Shown here piece by piece: positions 32,201 to 41,690 of a DNA stretch of 45,000 nt. The translations under genes were made by a program, and so were the position numbers. This DNA comes from Symbiodinium natans (lineage: Eukaryota > Sar > Dinophyceae > Suessiales > Symbiodiniaceae), in NCBI GenBank assembly GCA_905221605.1, contig CAJNDS010000091.1, positions 156,481 to 201,480 of the forward strand, read 5' to 3'. Under the pieces are notes generated by a model. It made no database searches, had not been told where the DNA came from, and saw nothing but the letters and a program-made list of their open reading frames with translations. Position 1 is the first letter of the stretch. The number at the start of each line of letters is the position of its first letter.

Positions 32201-35200
32201 AACCCTAAACCCTCGGCACGTGGCTGTTGACGCACCCAGCGGCTCCTGGGCGAAGTTGCTGTCGGGCCTCTCCAAGGCCAGTTGCCACTGTAGATCCTGA
32301 GAAAACCATGGGGTGTGCAGGGTTTAGGTTTTAGGTTTTAGGGTTTAGGGCTTCGGGTTTCGTAGGGTTTAATAGGGGTTAGGGTGCCATGAGGCCTCGA
32401 GGTTTCATCGGGGGGGGGGGGGGGGGGGGGTGCGGAGCCTAAAGGCGAAGTTGAGGGCGTCAAAAGGTGGCTCGGGTGGACTCTTTGGGGCCTTTTCAGC
32501 GGTCACTTTAGGGTGACCAAGGTGACGTCAAGGGGGGGATAATGGCCGCACAGCCGTTTCCTTGGGCAACCCTAAACCCTAAACCCTAAACCCTAAACCC
32601 TAAACCCGAAACCCTAAACCCTAAACCCTAAAAGGGCTCCGGGGTGGGCAAATGGGCCCCCCCCACCTCTTAAAGACAGAAACCCAACCCCTTGGGCCGT
32701 TGGGAACCGGAGATTCATCCTGTAAATCGCATAAGAAAGGGTTTAGGGTTTAGGGTTTAGGGTTTAGGGTTTAGGGTTTAGGGTTTAGGGTTTAGGGTTT
32801 AGGGTTTAGGGTTTAGGGTTTAGGGTTTAGGGTTTAGGGTTTAGGGTTTAGGGTTTAGGGTTTAGGGAATAGGCTTTTTTTTTTTTTTTTTTTTGGGGGG
32901 GGGGGGGTTGTTGTAGTAAAATTATGAAGGGGCCCTAGGGGAATAGCATTTGTACTTCTTCCGACCCCCTAGAATTTACTCAGGGGCTGCCGGCTGCTAG
33001 AGGCAGTATAGTAGCTGGTACCCTGAGGGTCCACATGACACCCTAAACCCTAAACCCTGAACCCTGAACCCGGAACCTTAAACCCTCAACCCGGACCTAA
33101 ACCCTACTTGTCCTAAGCCTGTAGTTATCTACCAAGAACTCGCAACCTTCATGAGCTGTGGACGATGCTATATGTGTGAGGGTAAAAGAATCTACGACCA
33201 CCATGGATAAGCAGCAAACTGGAGCAAGCAACCTACGCCATATAGATACTGCATCCTCACACCCTAACCCTAAAACCCTAAACCCAGACCCTAACCCTAA
33301 ACCCTAAACCCTAAACCCTAAACCCTAAACCCTAAACACTAAACCCTAAACCCTAAACCCTAAACCCTAACCCTAAACCCTTCTGGGTCTAGGGTTTAGG
33401 GTTGAGGGCATGCGATGGAGGTGAAGCCCCCCGGACAAGTCTCGAACTGCTCCGAGTAGTTCACCTCAGCGTCGGGCGGTGAAGGAGCATCAGTTGAAGC
33501 GCATAGCTGCACGCACCCTACACGCGAAATCCTAACCCCCTAAACCCCTAAACCCCCTAAACCCCTAACCCCCCTAACCCCCTAAACCCCCTAAACCCCT
33601 AAAGACCCCTAAACCTCGAAACCCCTAAACCCCTAACCCCCTAAAGAGCCCTAAACCTCGAAACCCCTAAACCCCTAACCCCCTAAACCCCTAAAGAGCC
33701 CTAAACCTCGAAACCCCCAAACCCGACCCCCTACAACCCTGAACATGAACAAACCTGGACCAACCCTAGGGTTCAGGGTTGCGTGGCTGCTGAAGGACAC
33801 CCTACAGCTGAACATCAGAAACTAGTGTGTAAATAAATAAATACATAAAAATAAAAAAACTAAAAGTAAAAATATAAATGCAAATCTAAATATAAATATA
33901 AATAAACATTATATATACATATACATAGTGAGAGAGAGAGAGACCAGTTCACAGTAAAACGTTTTCCTTGACAGGTTAACCCCCATAGGGTGTCTGGAAA
34001 GCGGCCAAATTATGCAGTGCAATCATCCTATAAACCCGAATCCCTAAACCCCTAACCCCTAAACCCCAAACCCCAAACCCCAAACCCCACGCTGCTGGGA
34101 CGCCGGTGGGTAAAGGCCGCTGTAGTAGTCGTGCCACACTGTTCGGCCGTCCTGGAATCTTCGGGGCAAAGCTTGGGACGTGACGTCGGGAGGAGCGAGA
34201 TCGGGGGGGAGGAGGGGGGGGGAGGCGGTTAGATAGATAGCCCTGAAACCTAAACCCGAAACTCTTAAACCCTACAAACTGTAAGGGTTGTAGGGTTTTG
34301 GAGTATAGGGCCTCAGGGTTTGGTGTTTCGGCTTGACAACAACTTCCAGGGCGTCGACTCATGGTATGAGCAAGGAATCCGCCGTAGGGGCTGTTAAGGG
34401 CTTAAAGTGGACTACATGGTCTTCAGGGTTCAGGGTTTGGGGTTTTAGGGTTCAGGCTACAGGGAATACAACGGGGCGGGGAAGCATAGGGTTTAAACTC
34501 GTACTTTGCAAGGGTTTGTAGTGTCTGTCTACTGCGGAGGTGTCAGCAGGGCTTAGAGAGGGTATGTGTGCTTATAAACCTTGTAATGTTCAGGAGATCA
34601 GGGTTCTGGTTCAGTTCTGCTACTTGCTAAAGAACCACCCAGAAAATAACACATGTTCTGGGAGCGGGTTTCAAGGGGGCGTTGTACCGTAACCCAAGGT
34701 CCCCTAATACTCCCCACTTCTCCCTAAGGCTCCCTAAGCTTGCCTTAGGTGCCCCCTCCCTTAAGGACCCTACAAAGCAAGCTCTTCCAAAGGATATATC
34801 ATAGTTCCATAAAGAGAAATGGGGTTTCCGAAAATATGGGTACTCTTTTGGGGGCTGCCTTTAAGGGGATTCTATTCTGTTGTATAAAAGAGGTACCGCT
34901 ATCTTGGGTATGTCCGAGACTTCCAAGGAGCAAGGATATAGGGTTTAGGGCTTAGGGTTTAGGACATCTCAACACGCCTAAAAGCTGATGCAAACAGGCC
35001 CAGGGACCTCAGCGTCCCTTTCTGTAGGAGAAATAGACCTCGAACCCTGCGAACCCTGAGCTGGAGGCGAAGCCCAAAATCCTCACCGCTACAAAGCCAG
35101 AACACTAAACGCTATGTTTTATGGTTTAGGGTTTTTAGGGTTTTTAGGGTTTTTAGGGCTTTTAGGGTTTTTAGGGTTTAGGGTTTAGGGTTTAGGGGTT

Positions 35201-38200
35201 AGGGGTTAGGGGTTAGTTGCTTTAAGGTCAGCATTTTTGCCACACTGTTTTGCACCTCCGCTCCATGACTGCTCGCAGACCCAAGAGGGGTACGGCATCC
35301 GCTGAGGTGCATCTGCTAAACACCCGTGCAATGGCCATGTGTATGCATGTGTACAATGTTTATATATATATATATGTGTGTGTGTATGTATATACATATA
35401 TGTATGCATATATATATATATATACATATACATATATGCGTGTGTATACACGCATAGACATCATGAAAACATATACACATGCAGAAGCATAACTACATAT
35501 ACATACATGTCTAGAATATACGCGTGGTATGGAGCCTTTCATACTAGAGAAGAACCATCTTTGCCTTAAACTCTCCATCCCGATTCTAAACCCTAAAACC
35601 CTATCAGGGAGATCTGCCCTAGGAACCTCAACCCTGAAGCCTAAACCCTAAACCCTAAACCCTAAACCCTAAACCCTAAACCCTAAACCCTAAACCCTAA
35701 ACTCCAAACCCTAGCAATTCGGAGGTTTAAGGTGTAGGGGTTTTTATGTCGGACCCGAAACCCTAAAGCGTGTAAACGCGAAACCCAAAGCCCTGAAGAG
35801 TTTGGAGTCCTCAAATTAGGGTTTAAGGTTTAGGGTTTAGGGTTTAGGGTTTAGGGTTTAGGGTTTAGGGGTTTAGGGGTAGGGAAGTTACCAGGTTTAG
35901 GATTTCTCGGGCTTCGAGCTCAGGATATATAAGGTTCAGGGTTCGGGACTTGGAAGTCCTCTAGGCCCCCTATAAGTGCCCTAATATGGTTATATAAGTA
36001 CAGCTAGAATTGGTTAATAAATACCATGAAATTTCCAAGTAGGGTTTTAGACTTTAGGGCCCCGTCTCAGGAGGGAAGAGGCTCCGAAGCCTCCCAACCG
36101 AGATGCCCGCGAGCATCACCCACAGCCGCCCAGGATTGTGGCCCTTCGCTTCAGGGTCTAGGGTCTAGGGTCTAGGGTGTAGGGTGTAGGGTGTAGGGTG
36201 TAGGGTTTAGGGTCTAGGGTCTAGGGTCTCGGGTCTCGGGTCTAGGGTGTAGGGTTTAGGGTTTAGGGTTTAGGGTTTAGGGCTAGGGTTTAGGGTTGAG
36301 GATTCTGGCTTTAGAGCTCCGAGTCAAAGGCCCAGGGCTTCCGGAATGATTTCTGGGTAGCGTGCAGAGATATGCACTGCGCCCCCTCCACCCCCCGCAA
36401 CTCAGAAGTAAATCCTGGAGCCGAAATTAGGCGGGACCGCCCTCCCCAACTTCACTTTCGACAGGGTTTAGGGTTTAGGGTTTAGGGTTTAAGGTTTAGG
36501 GCTCGTGCAGAACGTCTTCAATCCGGGATCAGGGTTCAGGATTTAGGGTTTAGGGCTCGGGGTTTGAGGGCTTCTTTCTCATGGCGAGGCGTTGAGGGGC
36601 CATAGTCCCTAAACCCTAAACCCTAAACCCTAAACCCTAAACCCTAAACCCTAAACCCTAAACCCAGTCAACACAAGCAGAGGTCCAGGTCAGAAAAGCG
36701 TCATGTGCCCTGTACGGAATGCCGCAGTAGCGTAGCCTGGACAAGTGCTGGATGCGCTCGGCCGAGGGACCATAAACCATACCTGTAGCCCAAACAACCT
36801 ACCTGTTTAAGGGGATATATAAGGAAAGCATAACGAGGAACCCTAAAAAGGTAGGTTTCTGGGCCAAAAGCAAACCGCAAACCCGAAACCTTAAACCATA
36901 AGCCCAAATAGCAGCTGTAGCACACAATTGTCCCGCCACCCCCCAACCCCGTAGCCTGTGATACAAGTCATCGAACGCCTTCTTGTCGGCAATGCATACT
37001 TGTACTCTGTGACTATACTATTCGCTTAAGAACCCCCCCAAAAAAGGCAATGATGCCTACTCTGCCCTTAAACTTAAGGAAGAACACATTTGCTTTTGGG
37101 GTGTCCTTATTAGCAATTAGTAGGTGAGCCTCTGGCTCGTGTTTTGAACTTGGGGTGGTTTCAGGGTTCAGCGATTGGAAAGTACGGATTCTGGTGGTTG
37201 TGTGTTAGGCGGCTCGCACTTCCGCTACGTCGCCACGAAGCACGATTCAGTCAGAGAATGCCTCGTTATCTACCTCGAGACCTAAAAGCAGGCAGGGCAA
37301 GATCTGGCAATTCCCAGAATGAGGGAACCACCCCAACCTCTCAACGTACCTTCATGCGGAACCGGTACTGCTCCAAAACCCTGAAACCCTTCAACCCTTC
37401 AACCCTTAAAACCTAAAACCCTAAAACCCTGAAACCCTAAAACCCTAACACCCTAAAACCCTCAACCCTAAAAGCCTAAAACCCCAAACCACCCCTATTT
37501 TTGGAAGTCAACCTTGCGAAGCAGGGCGTGAAAGCAAACCCATCATGGGTTCCCCTAGTTCCCCCCCCCCACAATTGAGGCTCGTCGGGGATAACTAAGC
37601 CTGACTAAGGTTATTTAAAGGTGGAACCAGGTGGTGGGGGTAGCCCTAAACCCTAAACCCTAAGCCCTAAACCCTAAACCCTAAACCCTAAACCCTAAAC
37701 CCTAAACCCTAAACCGTTTACTAAACCCTCCACCCTCAACCCTAACCCCAACCCTAAGAGCCCTGAGAAAGAAGCTGAGACAAGCCGCAAGTTGACCACC
37801 GCCGTGCAGACATCCGCCGTCCTCCACTTGGACTGCAGTCCTAGGCTGCCCCAAGGGATTGGGGTTTAGGGTTTATGGTTTATGGTTTATGGGTTATGGG
37901 TTATGGGTTATGGGTTTAGGGTTTAGTTTAGGCTTTAGGGTTTAGGGTTTCGGGTTTAGGGTTTCGGGTTTAGGGTTTAGGGTTTAGAGTAACCGAATCA
38001 TCAACAGGGTGCCCTCCTTTGCTTCATGGGGTTCATGAAACAAGAGAACCAAACCCCCCAAAACCGAACTGTCAAAAAGGGCATGGAGCACTAGCGAGCC
38101 CAAGGCACTGTGAACCCTAAGCGCCTAGACAAGGCATTAGCGCCTGCAAGGCGCGGTGCGTTTTGCAGCATTCGTCACCACATCTAGTGCCAACGTTGGA

Positions 38201-39930
38201 CCCGAAACCCTACCCTAAACCCTAAACCCTAAACCCTGAGAACTACCCCGATATTTAGGCCCTCGAGTTGTTTCTGGCTCGGCATGTGGAGTTTTGAGAC
38301 ACGGGTTTGGGGTTTAGGGTTTAGGGTTTAGGGTTTAGGGTTTAGGGTGCCTGAAGCAACCGGACGCACCTACAGAACGCGACTATTACCCCAACGACAA
38401 AAAGGCGCGGCCTCCCGGAGCCGCCGTCGCCTGAAAGTAAGCCCCAAACCCTAAACCCTAAACCCTAAACCCTAAACCCTAAACCCTAAACCCTAAACCC
38501 TGAAACCCTGAACCCTAAACCCTAAACCCTAAACCCTGAAACCCTGAAACCCTGAAACCCTGAAACCCTAAACCCTAAGCAGAGCGGTACTATTGGAACT
38601 TCGAGTTGCTACCCCAGCCAGTGACGATGAGAAAGTTCTTCGAATTCTTGCGCCAATCTAGCCTGGGCTTAGGGTTTAGGGGATCAGCGGGGTGGCTATC
38701 ATGGGCGCACCCTGAACCCAAACGTTCTCTACTAGGATGGGCGATTCGACCCTAAAGTGTGGTGATAGGGCTGTTTATGGGGGTCATAGGCCCTAGTAGC
38801 CCATCCTGGTACACCTAGGATTCTTGAAACCTCGAACTTGAGATGTTCCCCCCTAGACTAGCAGTCCTTAATGGGGATTATAGTACCCCCGATTTTTATC
38901 CCGATAAACTAAGGACTCTTAGTATAAGGGGGGTATCCCAACCTCAGACGTTTTGGTTTTGGAGTTTTCGGGCCTTCAGAAAGGTTTGTCACGGCCCTCG
39001 GCCAGGGGTTTCCTGGCCCCTCGCCGTAGCAAGCTAGCTTCTGGAAGCACGCATGTAGATAGTGCCGAGGCAAGTCAGAAAAAGAGTTTAGGGTTTAGGG
39101 TTTGGGGTTTGGGGTTTAGGGTTTAGGGGTTTGGGGTTTAGGGTTTAGGGTAGACAGGTTCTGGGAGGGTGGGGTGATACCAACTGCATACTGATGTACC
39201 GGGGCCTTGCGAATCGCCGGCCGGGCCAATCGTAAACACTAAACACTAAATCCTGAACCTAAAGCCTCCCTAAGTTTGGTTTAGGGTTTAGGGTTTGGTT
39301 TAGGGTTTAGGGTTTAGGGTTTAGGGTTTAGGGTTTAGGGTTTAGGGTTTAGGGTTTAGGGTTTAGGGTTTAGGGTTTAGGGTTTAGGGTTTAGGGCTAA
39401 AGCCCTAAACCCGTGTGCACCCGGAGGCCTCCGCTGACCTCCTCCAACATCCCGGGCCGCATCGGATGTCTCCGCTGCCTCAGACAAAGTTTAGGGTTTA
39501 GGGTTTAGGGTTTAGGGTTTAGGGTTTAGGGTTTAGGGTTCAGGGCTTTCGGGATTTTACGGGGCTTTAGGGTTTTGGGCCTGTCGGGTCGTTAGAGGGT
39601 TTTAGGGCTTTCAGGGCTTTTGGGGTTTTGTGGCTTTAGGGTTTTTAAGGGGTTTTAGGGTTTGTTGTTCGGGTTCAGGGCGCTTAGGGGTTTTAGGGGT
39701 CTTAGGGTTTTTCAGGGGTTTTAGGGTTTTTTGGGGTTCAGGGTTTTTAGGGGTTTGAGGGGCTTTGGGGGCTTTAGTTAGGGGATTTAGGGTGTTGGGG
39801 TTTTAGGGTTTTGGGGGTTTTAGGGTGGGGTGTTGGGGTTTAGGGTTTGGGGTTTAGAGTTTTAGGAATGGTTCCCCCCCAAAAAAAAAGAAAAAAAGCC
39901 TGTTCTAACTGTTGAGGCCCCTATGTACAT
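25431..39930 (-). CDS. Possible 5' part of the PPR-SMR gene, or a separate upstream gene (17 exons)
   Basis: Minus-strand exons: 39910-39930 (ATG at 39930), 39439-39478, 38996-39012, 38613-38662, 37812-37840, 36118-36143, 34091-34151, 33442-33464, 32264-32296, 30953-31002, 30309-30356, 29808-29913, 29708-29792, 28332-28382, 27509-27521, 26338-26361, 25431-25460. They total 707 nt and join in frame to 24457-24520, making an 824-residue model. Best supported are 34091-34151 (GRTVWHDYYSGLYPP), 32264-32296 (DLQWQLALERP), 30953-31002 (MISSTFGVENFLPRLG), 30309-30356 (NCSAEMLEEHESGSL) and 29708-29913 (SIPGALHDRNINSSRKLREK, KKHRSKISAWSVKSIDAF); their phases agree at each junction and all acceptors are AG|G. 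Exons 38996-39012, 27509-27521 and 26338-26361 are weak, since with GT, GC and GA donors short exons can fit by chance. An in-frame TAG lies in the 15 nt between 29792 and 29808. No family recognised. The chain may instead be one or more separate genes. Confidence 0.42.
26401..26490. repeat. Inverted-repeat element, family B
   Basis: It starts GAGGGAATGAGGGAATGAGG and ends TCCCTACTAAGAACCAGGG; internal AATCCCTTAAAGGGTATA. A second copy lies about 320 bp away. Confidence 0.88.
26530..26630. repeat. CCCTAAA array between two family B elements
   Basis: About fourteen perfect units between the elements at 26401-26490 and 26723-26840. Confidence 0.93.
26723..26840. repeat. Inverted-repeat element, family B, most intact copy
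   Basis: CTGGGTCTTAGTAGGGAATG at the left is the near-inverse of CATTCCCTACTAAGAACCAG at the right. AATCCCTTAACGGGTATATA and a TA run lie in the middle. Terminal repeats are about 40 nt. Confidence 0.9.
27533..27621. repeat. Inverted-repeat element, family D
   Basis: The termini are CTTGGAGGTTTTTGGGT and CACCTGAACCTCCAAG. It lies 11 bp from the predicted 13-nt exon 27509-27521. Relatives are at 12040-12178, 28443-28515 and 35950-36042. Confidence 0.82.
28025..28100. repeat. CCCTAAA array
   Basis: About ten perfect units, in the intron between predicted exons 27509-27521 and 28332-28382. Confidence 0.93.
28443..28515. repeat. Short element related to family D
   Basis: GGTACTTGTTAGTATAAGTACC forms a hairpin at the left, and CGAACCTCCAAGTA matches the right end of other family D copies. 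The left terminus is diverged. Confidence 0.6.
29123..29205. repeat. GA-rich simple repeat
   Basis: GAGAGA and GAAAGA purine tract of about 80 bp, pyrimidine on the minus strand. The Leu/Ser-only open frames across it are not genes. Confidence 0.92.
29585..29695. repeat. TTTAGGG array
   Basis: About fifteen units, ending 13 bp from exon 29708-29792, at the donor end of its downstream intron. Confidence 0.93.
29793..29807 (-). other. 15-nt stop-containing insert with splice-like ends
   Basis: In minus sense the exon reads TCAGAG, then 15 nt beginning GATG and ending ATAG, then GATTTC. The insert holds an in-frame TAG. It begins with GA and ends AG before a G, and its first three bases (GAT) recur right after it, exactly like the GA-AG introns elsewhere in the window. 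Without it the frame reads LLTSEDFNFAKK. It may be an ultra-short intron, the footprint of an excised element, a short tandem duplication (GAGGAT occurs twice), or a mark of a pseudogene. Confidence 0.45.
30473..30545. repeat. Half copy of a family B element
   Basis: GTAGGGCATGAGGGAATGAGG and AATCCCTTCAGGGCATATA match the left half of the family B elements. The tract then runs into a TA microsatellite and no right terminus is seen. Confidence 0.75.
31540..31662. repeat. Family B element interrupted by telomere-like DNA
   Basis: The left arm TTCGTAGGGAATGAGGGAAT and core AATCCCTTAAAGGGTA are intact. Where other copies have the right arm, this one has CCTAATTCCC, then about 40 nt of CCCTAAA-like sequence, then CTACCAAGAAGCAGGG. 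Confidence 0.8.
32120..32430. repeat. CCCTAAA array, exon, and poly-G run
   Basis: An array of about thirteen units (32120-32213) and a 21-nt G run (32410-32430) flank the predicted exon 32264-32296. Confidence 0.92.
32565..32902. repeat. Opposed telomere arrays and poly-T/poly-G
   Basis: CCCTAAA at about 32568-32630 and TTTAGGG at about 32738-32868, followed by a T run and a G run (about 32874-32907). Confidence 0.93.
33290..33382. repeat. CCCTAAA array
   Basis: About twelve units with two shortened CCCTAA units. It lies just 3' (minus sense) of predicted exon 33442-33464. Confidence 0.92.
33530..33725. repeat. Higher-order repeat of a CCCCTAAA variant
   Basis: Units of CCCCTAAA and CCCCCTAA are organised into a longer repeat of about 45 bp marked by GAGCCCTAAACCTCGAAA, present about three times. 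This is telomere-like sequence that has evolved into a satellite. Confidence 0.8.
35357..35470. repeat. TA/TG microsatellite
   Basis: TATATA, TGTGTG and CATATA tracts of about 110 bp. The Tyr/Ile/Val/Cys open frames across it in both strands are not genes. Confidence 0.92.
35640..35885. repeat. Opposed telomere-like arrays
   Basis: CCCTAAA at about 35640-35702 and TTTAGGG at about 35818-35880. At about 35120-35180 there is a TTTTTAGGG variant tract. Confidence 0.9.
35950..36042. repeat. Inverted-repeat element, family D
   Basis: The termini are ACTTGGAAGTCC and ATGAAATTTCCAAGTA; internal TATATAAGTACAGCTAGAAT resembles the copy at 12040-12178. It lies about 75 bp from predicted exon 36118-36143. 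Confidence 0.75.
36155..36295. repeat. Mixed telomere-variant tract (TCTAGGG, TGTAGGG, TTTAGGG)
   Basis: Blocks of GGGTCTA and GGGTGTA alternate with GGGTTTA. Each variant is locally amplified, as expected from tandem slippage. Confidence 0.9.
36600..36865. repeat. CCCTAAA array and family H element
   Basis: Array of about nine units at 36605-36665. Family H element at 36784-36865 with termini GCCCAAACAACCTACC and AAAGGTAGGTTTCTGGGC and a TTAAGGGGATATATAAGG core, related to 20022-20097. Confidence 0.85.
37645..38000. repeat. Telomere-like arrays flanking exon 37812-37840
   Basis: CCCTAAA at about 37645-37715. A TTTATGG-variant tract at about 37862-37920 continues into TTTAGGG to about 37988. 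Confidence 0.9.
38440..38580. repeat. CCCTAAA array with a CCCTGAAA block
   Basis: About eighteen units including a locally amplified CCCTGAAA variant. It lies in the intron just 3' (minus sense) of predicted exon 38613-38662. Confidence 0.93.
38838..38943. repeat. Inverted-repeat element, family C, most intact copy
   Basis: ACTAGCAGTCCTTAATGGGG and GATTATAGTACCCCC at the left are mirrored by CTAAGGACTCTTAGTATAAG at the right. Outer ends are GATGTTCCCCCC and GGGGGGTATCCC. Confidence 0.85.
39280..39860. repeat. TTTAGGG arrays and degenerate G/T-rich tract
   Basis: A long perfect array at about 39284-39395 and a second at about 39488-39542. A degenerate GGGTTTTAGG tract follows to about 39870. 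Predicted exon 39439-39478 sits between the two arrays. Confidence 0.92.
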
Positions 39931-40024
39931 CGCAACTCTTCGCCATGCTCGGGGGTCCACTTGCCTATCGGTGGTGGGCTTTGTATCTGTACGAAGCCAC
40001 GTGCGATAAGTAATCAGCAAAGGC

Positions 40025-40122
40025 GGATACACAACAGCACCGGAGAAAGCACAATCATGAGCACACAAAATAGCACCGGAGAGCACAATCTTGAGCTCAA
40101 ACAAAAGCACCGGAAAACTTAA
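40025..40122 (-). repeat. Three tandem units resembling degenerate spliced-leader sequence
   Basis: In minus sense, TCCGGTGCT recurs three times at about 35-40 nt spacing. The first unit runs TCCGGTGCTTTTG then GAGCTCAAG; the second TCCGGTGCTATTTTG then GTGCTCATG. The dinoflagellate spliced leader begins CCGTAGCC and ends ATTTTGGCTCAAG, so start, middle and end are alike. It lies just upstream of the proposed first exon (ATG at 39930). Relict leaders upstream of genes are known from dinoflagellates, but the match is imperfect and may be chance. Confidence 0.3.
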
Positions 40123-40149
40123 TCGCGCTCATTTATCCGGCCTTCAGGT

Positions 40150-40260
40150 CCCCCCCCCCCCCCCCTAAAACCCCAAACCCCCAAACCCCCAAACCCCCCA
40201 AACCCCCCAAGCCCCCAAACCCCACACCCTACCCTAAACCCCAAACCCCACACCCTAATG
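40150..40260. repeat. Poly-C and CCCCAAA tract
   Basis: A C run of about 15 nt, then AAACCCC-type repeats. This is the last telomere-like tract before the satellite region. Confidence 0.85.
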
Positions 40261-40324
40261 GCGGGGGGGTTCTTTTTTTTAAAAGGTGTGGCTCGGACGC
40301 TTTTTTTTCAAAAGGTGTGGCTCA

Positions 40325-40975
40325 GCTTGGCTTCGCAAATACTGTAAAAAGCAGCACTTCTGCGTTTAGAGAGGCTGCAAATACTGTAAATAGCAGCATT
40401 TCTGCGTTGTCAGAGGCTTCAAATATTTCAAATGGCAGCATTTCTGCGTTGTCAGAGGCTTCAAATACTGTAAATAGCAGCATTTCTGCGTTGTCAGAGG
40501 CTGCAAATACTGTAAATAGCAGCATTTCTGCGTTGTCAGAGGCTGCAAATTCTGCACCAATACTATAAATAGCAGCATTTCTGCGTTGTCAGAGGCTCAG
40601 AGGCTTCAAATACTGTAAATAGCAGCATTTCTGCGTTGTCAGAAGCTTCCAAGACTGTAAATAGCAGCATTTCTGTGTTGTCAGCGGCTTCCAATACTGT
40701 AAATAGCAGCATTTCTGCGTCAGAGGCTTCAAGTACTGCAAATAGCAGAGTTTCTGCGTTGCGTTGGCTGCAAATACTGTACGTAGCAGCATTTCTGACA
40801 TCAAATGTATATAGCAGCATTTCTGGGTTTTTCAGACGCTGCAACGAAGGGCATAAATCGCAGCATTACTGTGTTTTCAGAGGCTTCAGATACTGTAAAT
40901 GGCAGCATTTCTGCGTTGTCAGACACTGCAAATACTGTAAATAGCAGCATTTCTGTGTTTTCAGAGGTTGGATAT
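40325..40975. repeat. 42-bp minisatellite
   Basis: About fifteen units built around ACTGTAAATAGCAGCATTTC and TGCGTTGTCAGAGGCT. The first units are exactly 42 bp, which keeps a 14-residue peptide repeat (NTVNSSISALSEAA) open for about 83 codons on the plus strand. Later units contain indels that break the frame. No start context, splice signal or domain supports translation, so it is called a repeat. Confidence 0.92.
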
Positions 40976-40984
40976 AAATCATAT

Positions 40985-41130
40985 GCTCTTATATAAACAT
41001 GTAAATATAAATAAATAATATATATATATATATACAGTTATTTGTTGATTTATATTTATTATTTCAAAATTGTATACGATAATATGCTATTTAGTATTGT
41101 ATATATATATATATATATATGCTACCCCCC
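40985..41130. repeat. AT-rich DNA with TA microsatellites
   Basis: Two TA runs (about 41010-41035 and 41100-41120) with A/T-rich sequence between them. From here base composition is lower in G+C than in the gene region. Confidence 0.9.
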
Positions 41131-41139
41131 CCCTCAAAG

Positions 41140-41445
41140 ATCCACCGTTTTAGAGACTTTCCACCGTTTTAGAGACTTTCAATATACAACACAGTTCCCG
41201 TAGCATGTTTTCTCGTTTCTCCTGACGAGACGTACAACCACCTGAAACATCTTGAAAAACACAAATATATCAGTAGAGGATCTAAGCAAAACCTTTCGGC
41301 GTACGTACCCCTTTCACTAGTCTTTCACTCAAAACCACCCTAAACCCTCGCTATAGATATAACGGCACACAACCACCTGAAGCACCCCCGAAAAACACAA
41401 ATGCAACCGTAAAGTATCTATAAAAAAACTTCAGGCGGTCTCAGG
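41140..41445. repeat. Short and long direct duplications
   Basis: TCCACCGTTTTAGAGACTT occurs twice in tandem at 41141-41180. A diverged duplication of about 70 bp follows: ACAACCACCTGAAACATC at about 41235 and ACAACCACCTGAAGCACC at about 41369, each followed by GAAAAACACAAAT. Confidence 0.8.
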
Positions 41446-41690
41446 GAAGAGTGAAAAGATAATTGCTCACAGTATTCTCGCGTCCCCGGGACTTACAGCA
41501 GATGATTTTTTTCGCATCACCCATGCCTTCTCCATTATCTGTGTTTGATATACAATATTTATACCCTATATACATACATGATGTGGGTACTTCTTCTACT
41601 TTATCTTTGCATTTTCACATGAGGCAAGCCCTGCAAACATGGGCATAACCCGGGATTTGAGGTTTAGAGATGTAAGCCTCAAACCCTCCA
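41446..41690. other. No recognised feature
   Basis: Unique-looking sequence. A 61-codon plus-strand open frame at 41463-41648 has no motif and no splice context, so I leave it uncalled. Confidence 0.5.

Noticed and set aside
35206-35578. Tyr/Ile/Val-rich open frames in four frames
   Set aside because: They are microsatellite artefacts from TATATA/TGTGTG tracts; overlapping frames on both strands are all open.
38600-38662. SMR-like exon (NFLIVTGWGSNSKF) in an alternative minus frame
   Set aside because: The TGWG match is tempting, but no LDxH or PPR exons lie upstream, a stop follows shortly, and the other frame (ARLAQEFEELSHRHWLG) continues in phase into the next exons. It is left as an alternative, not called.
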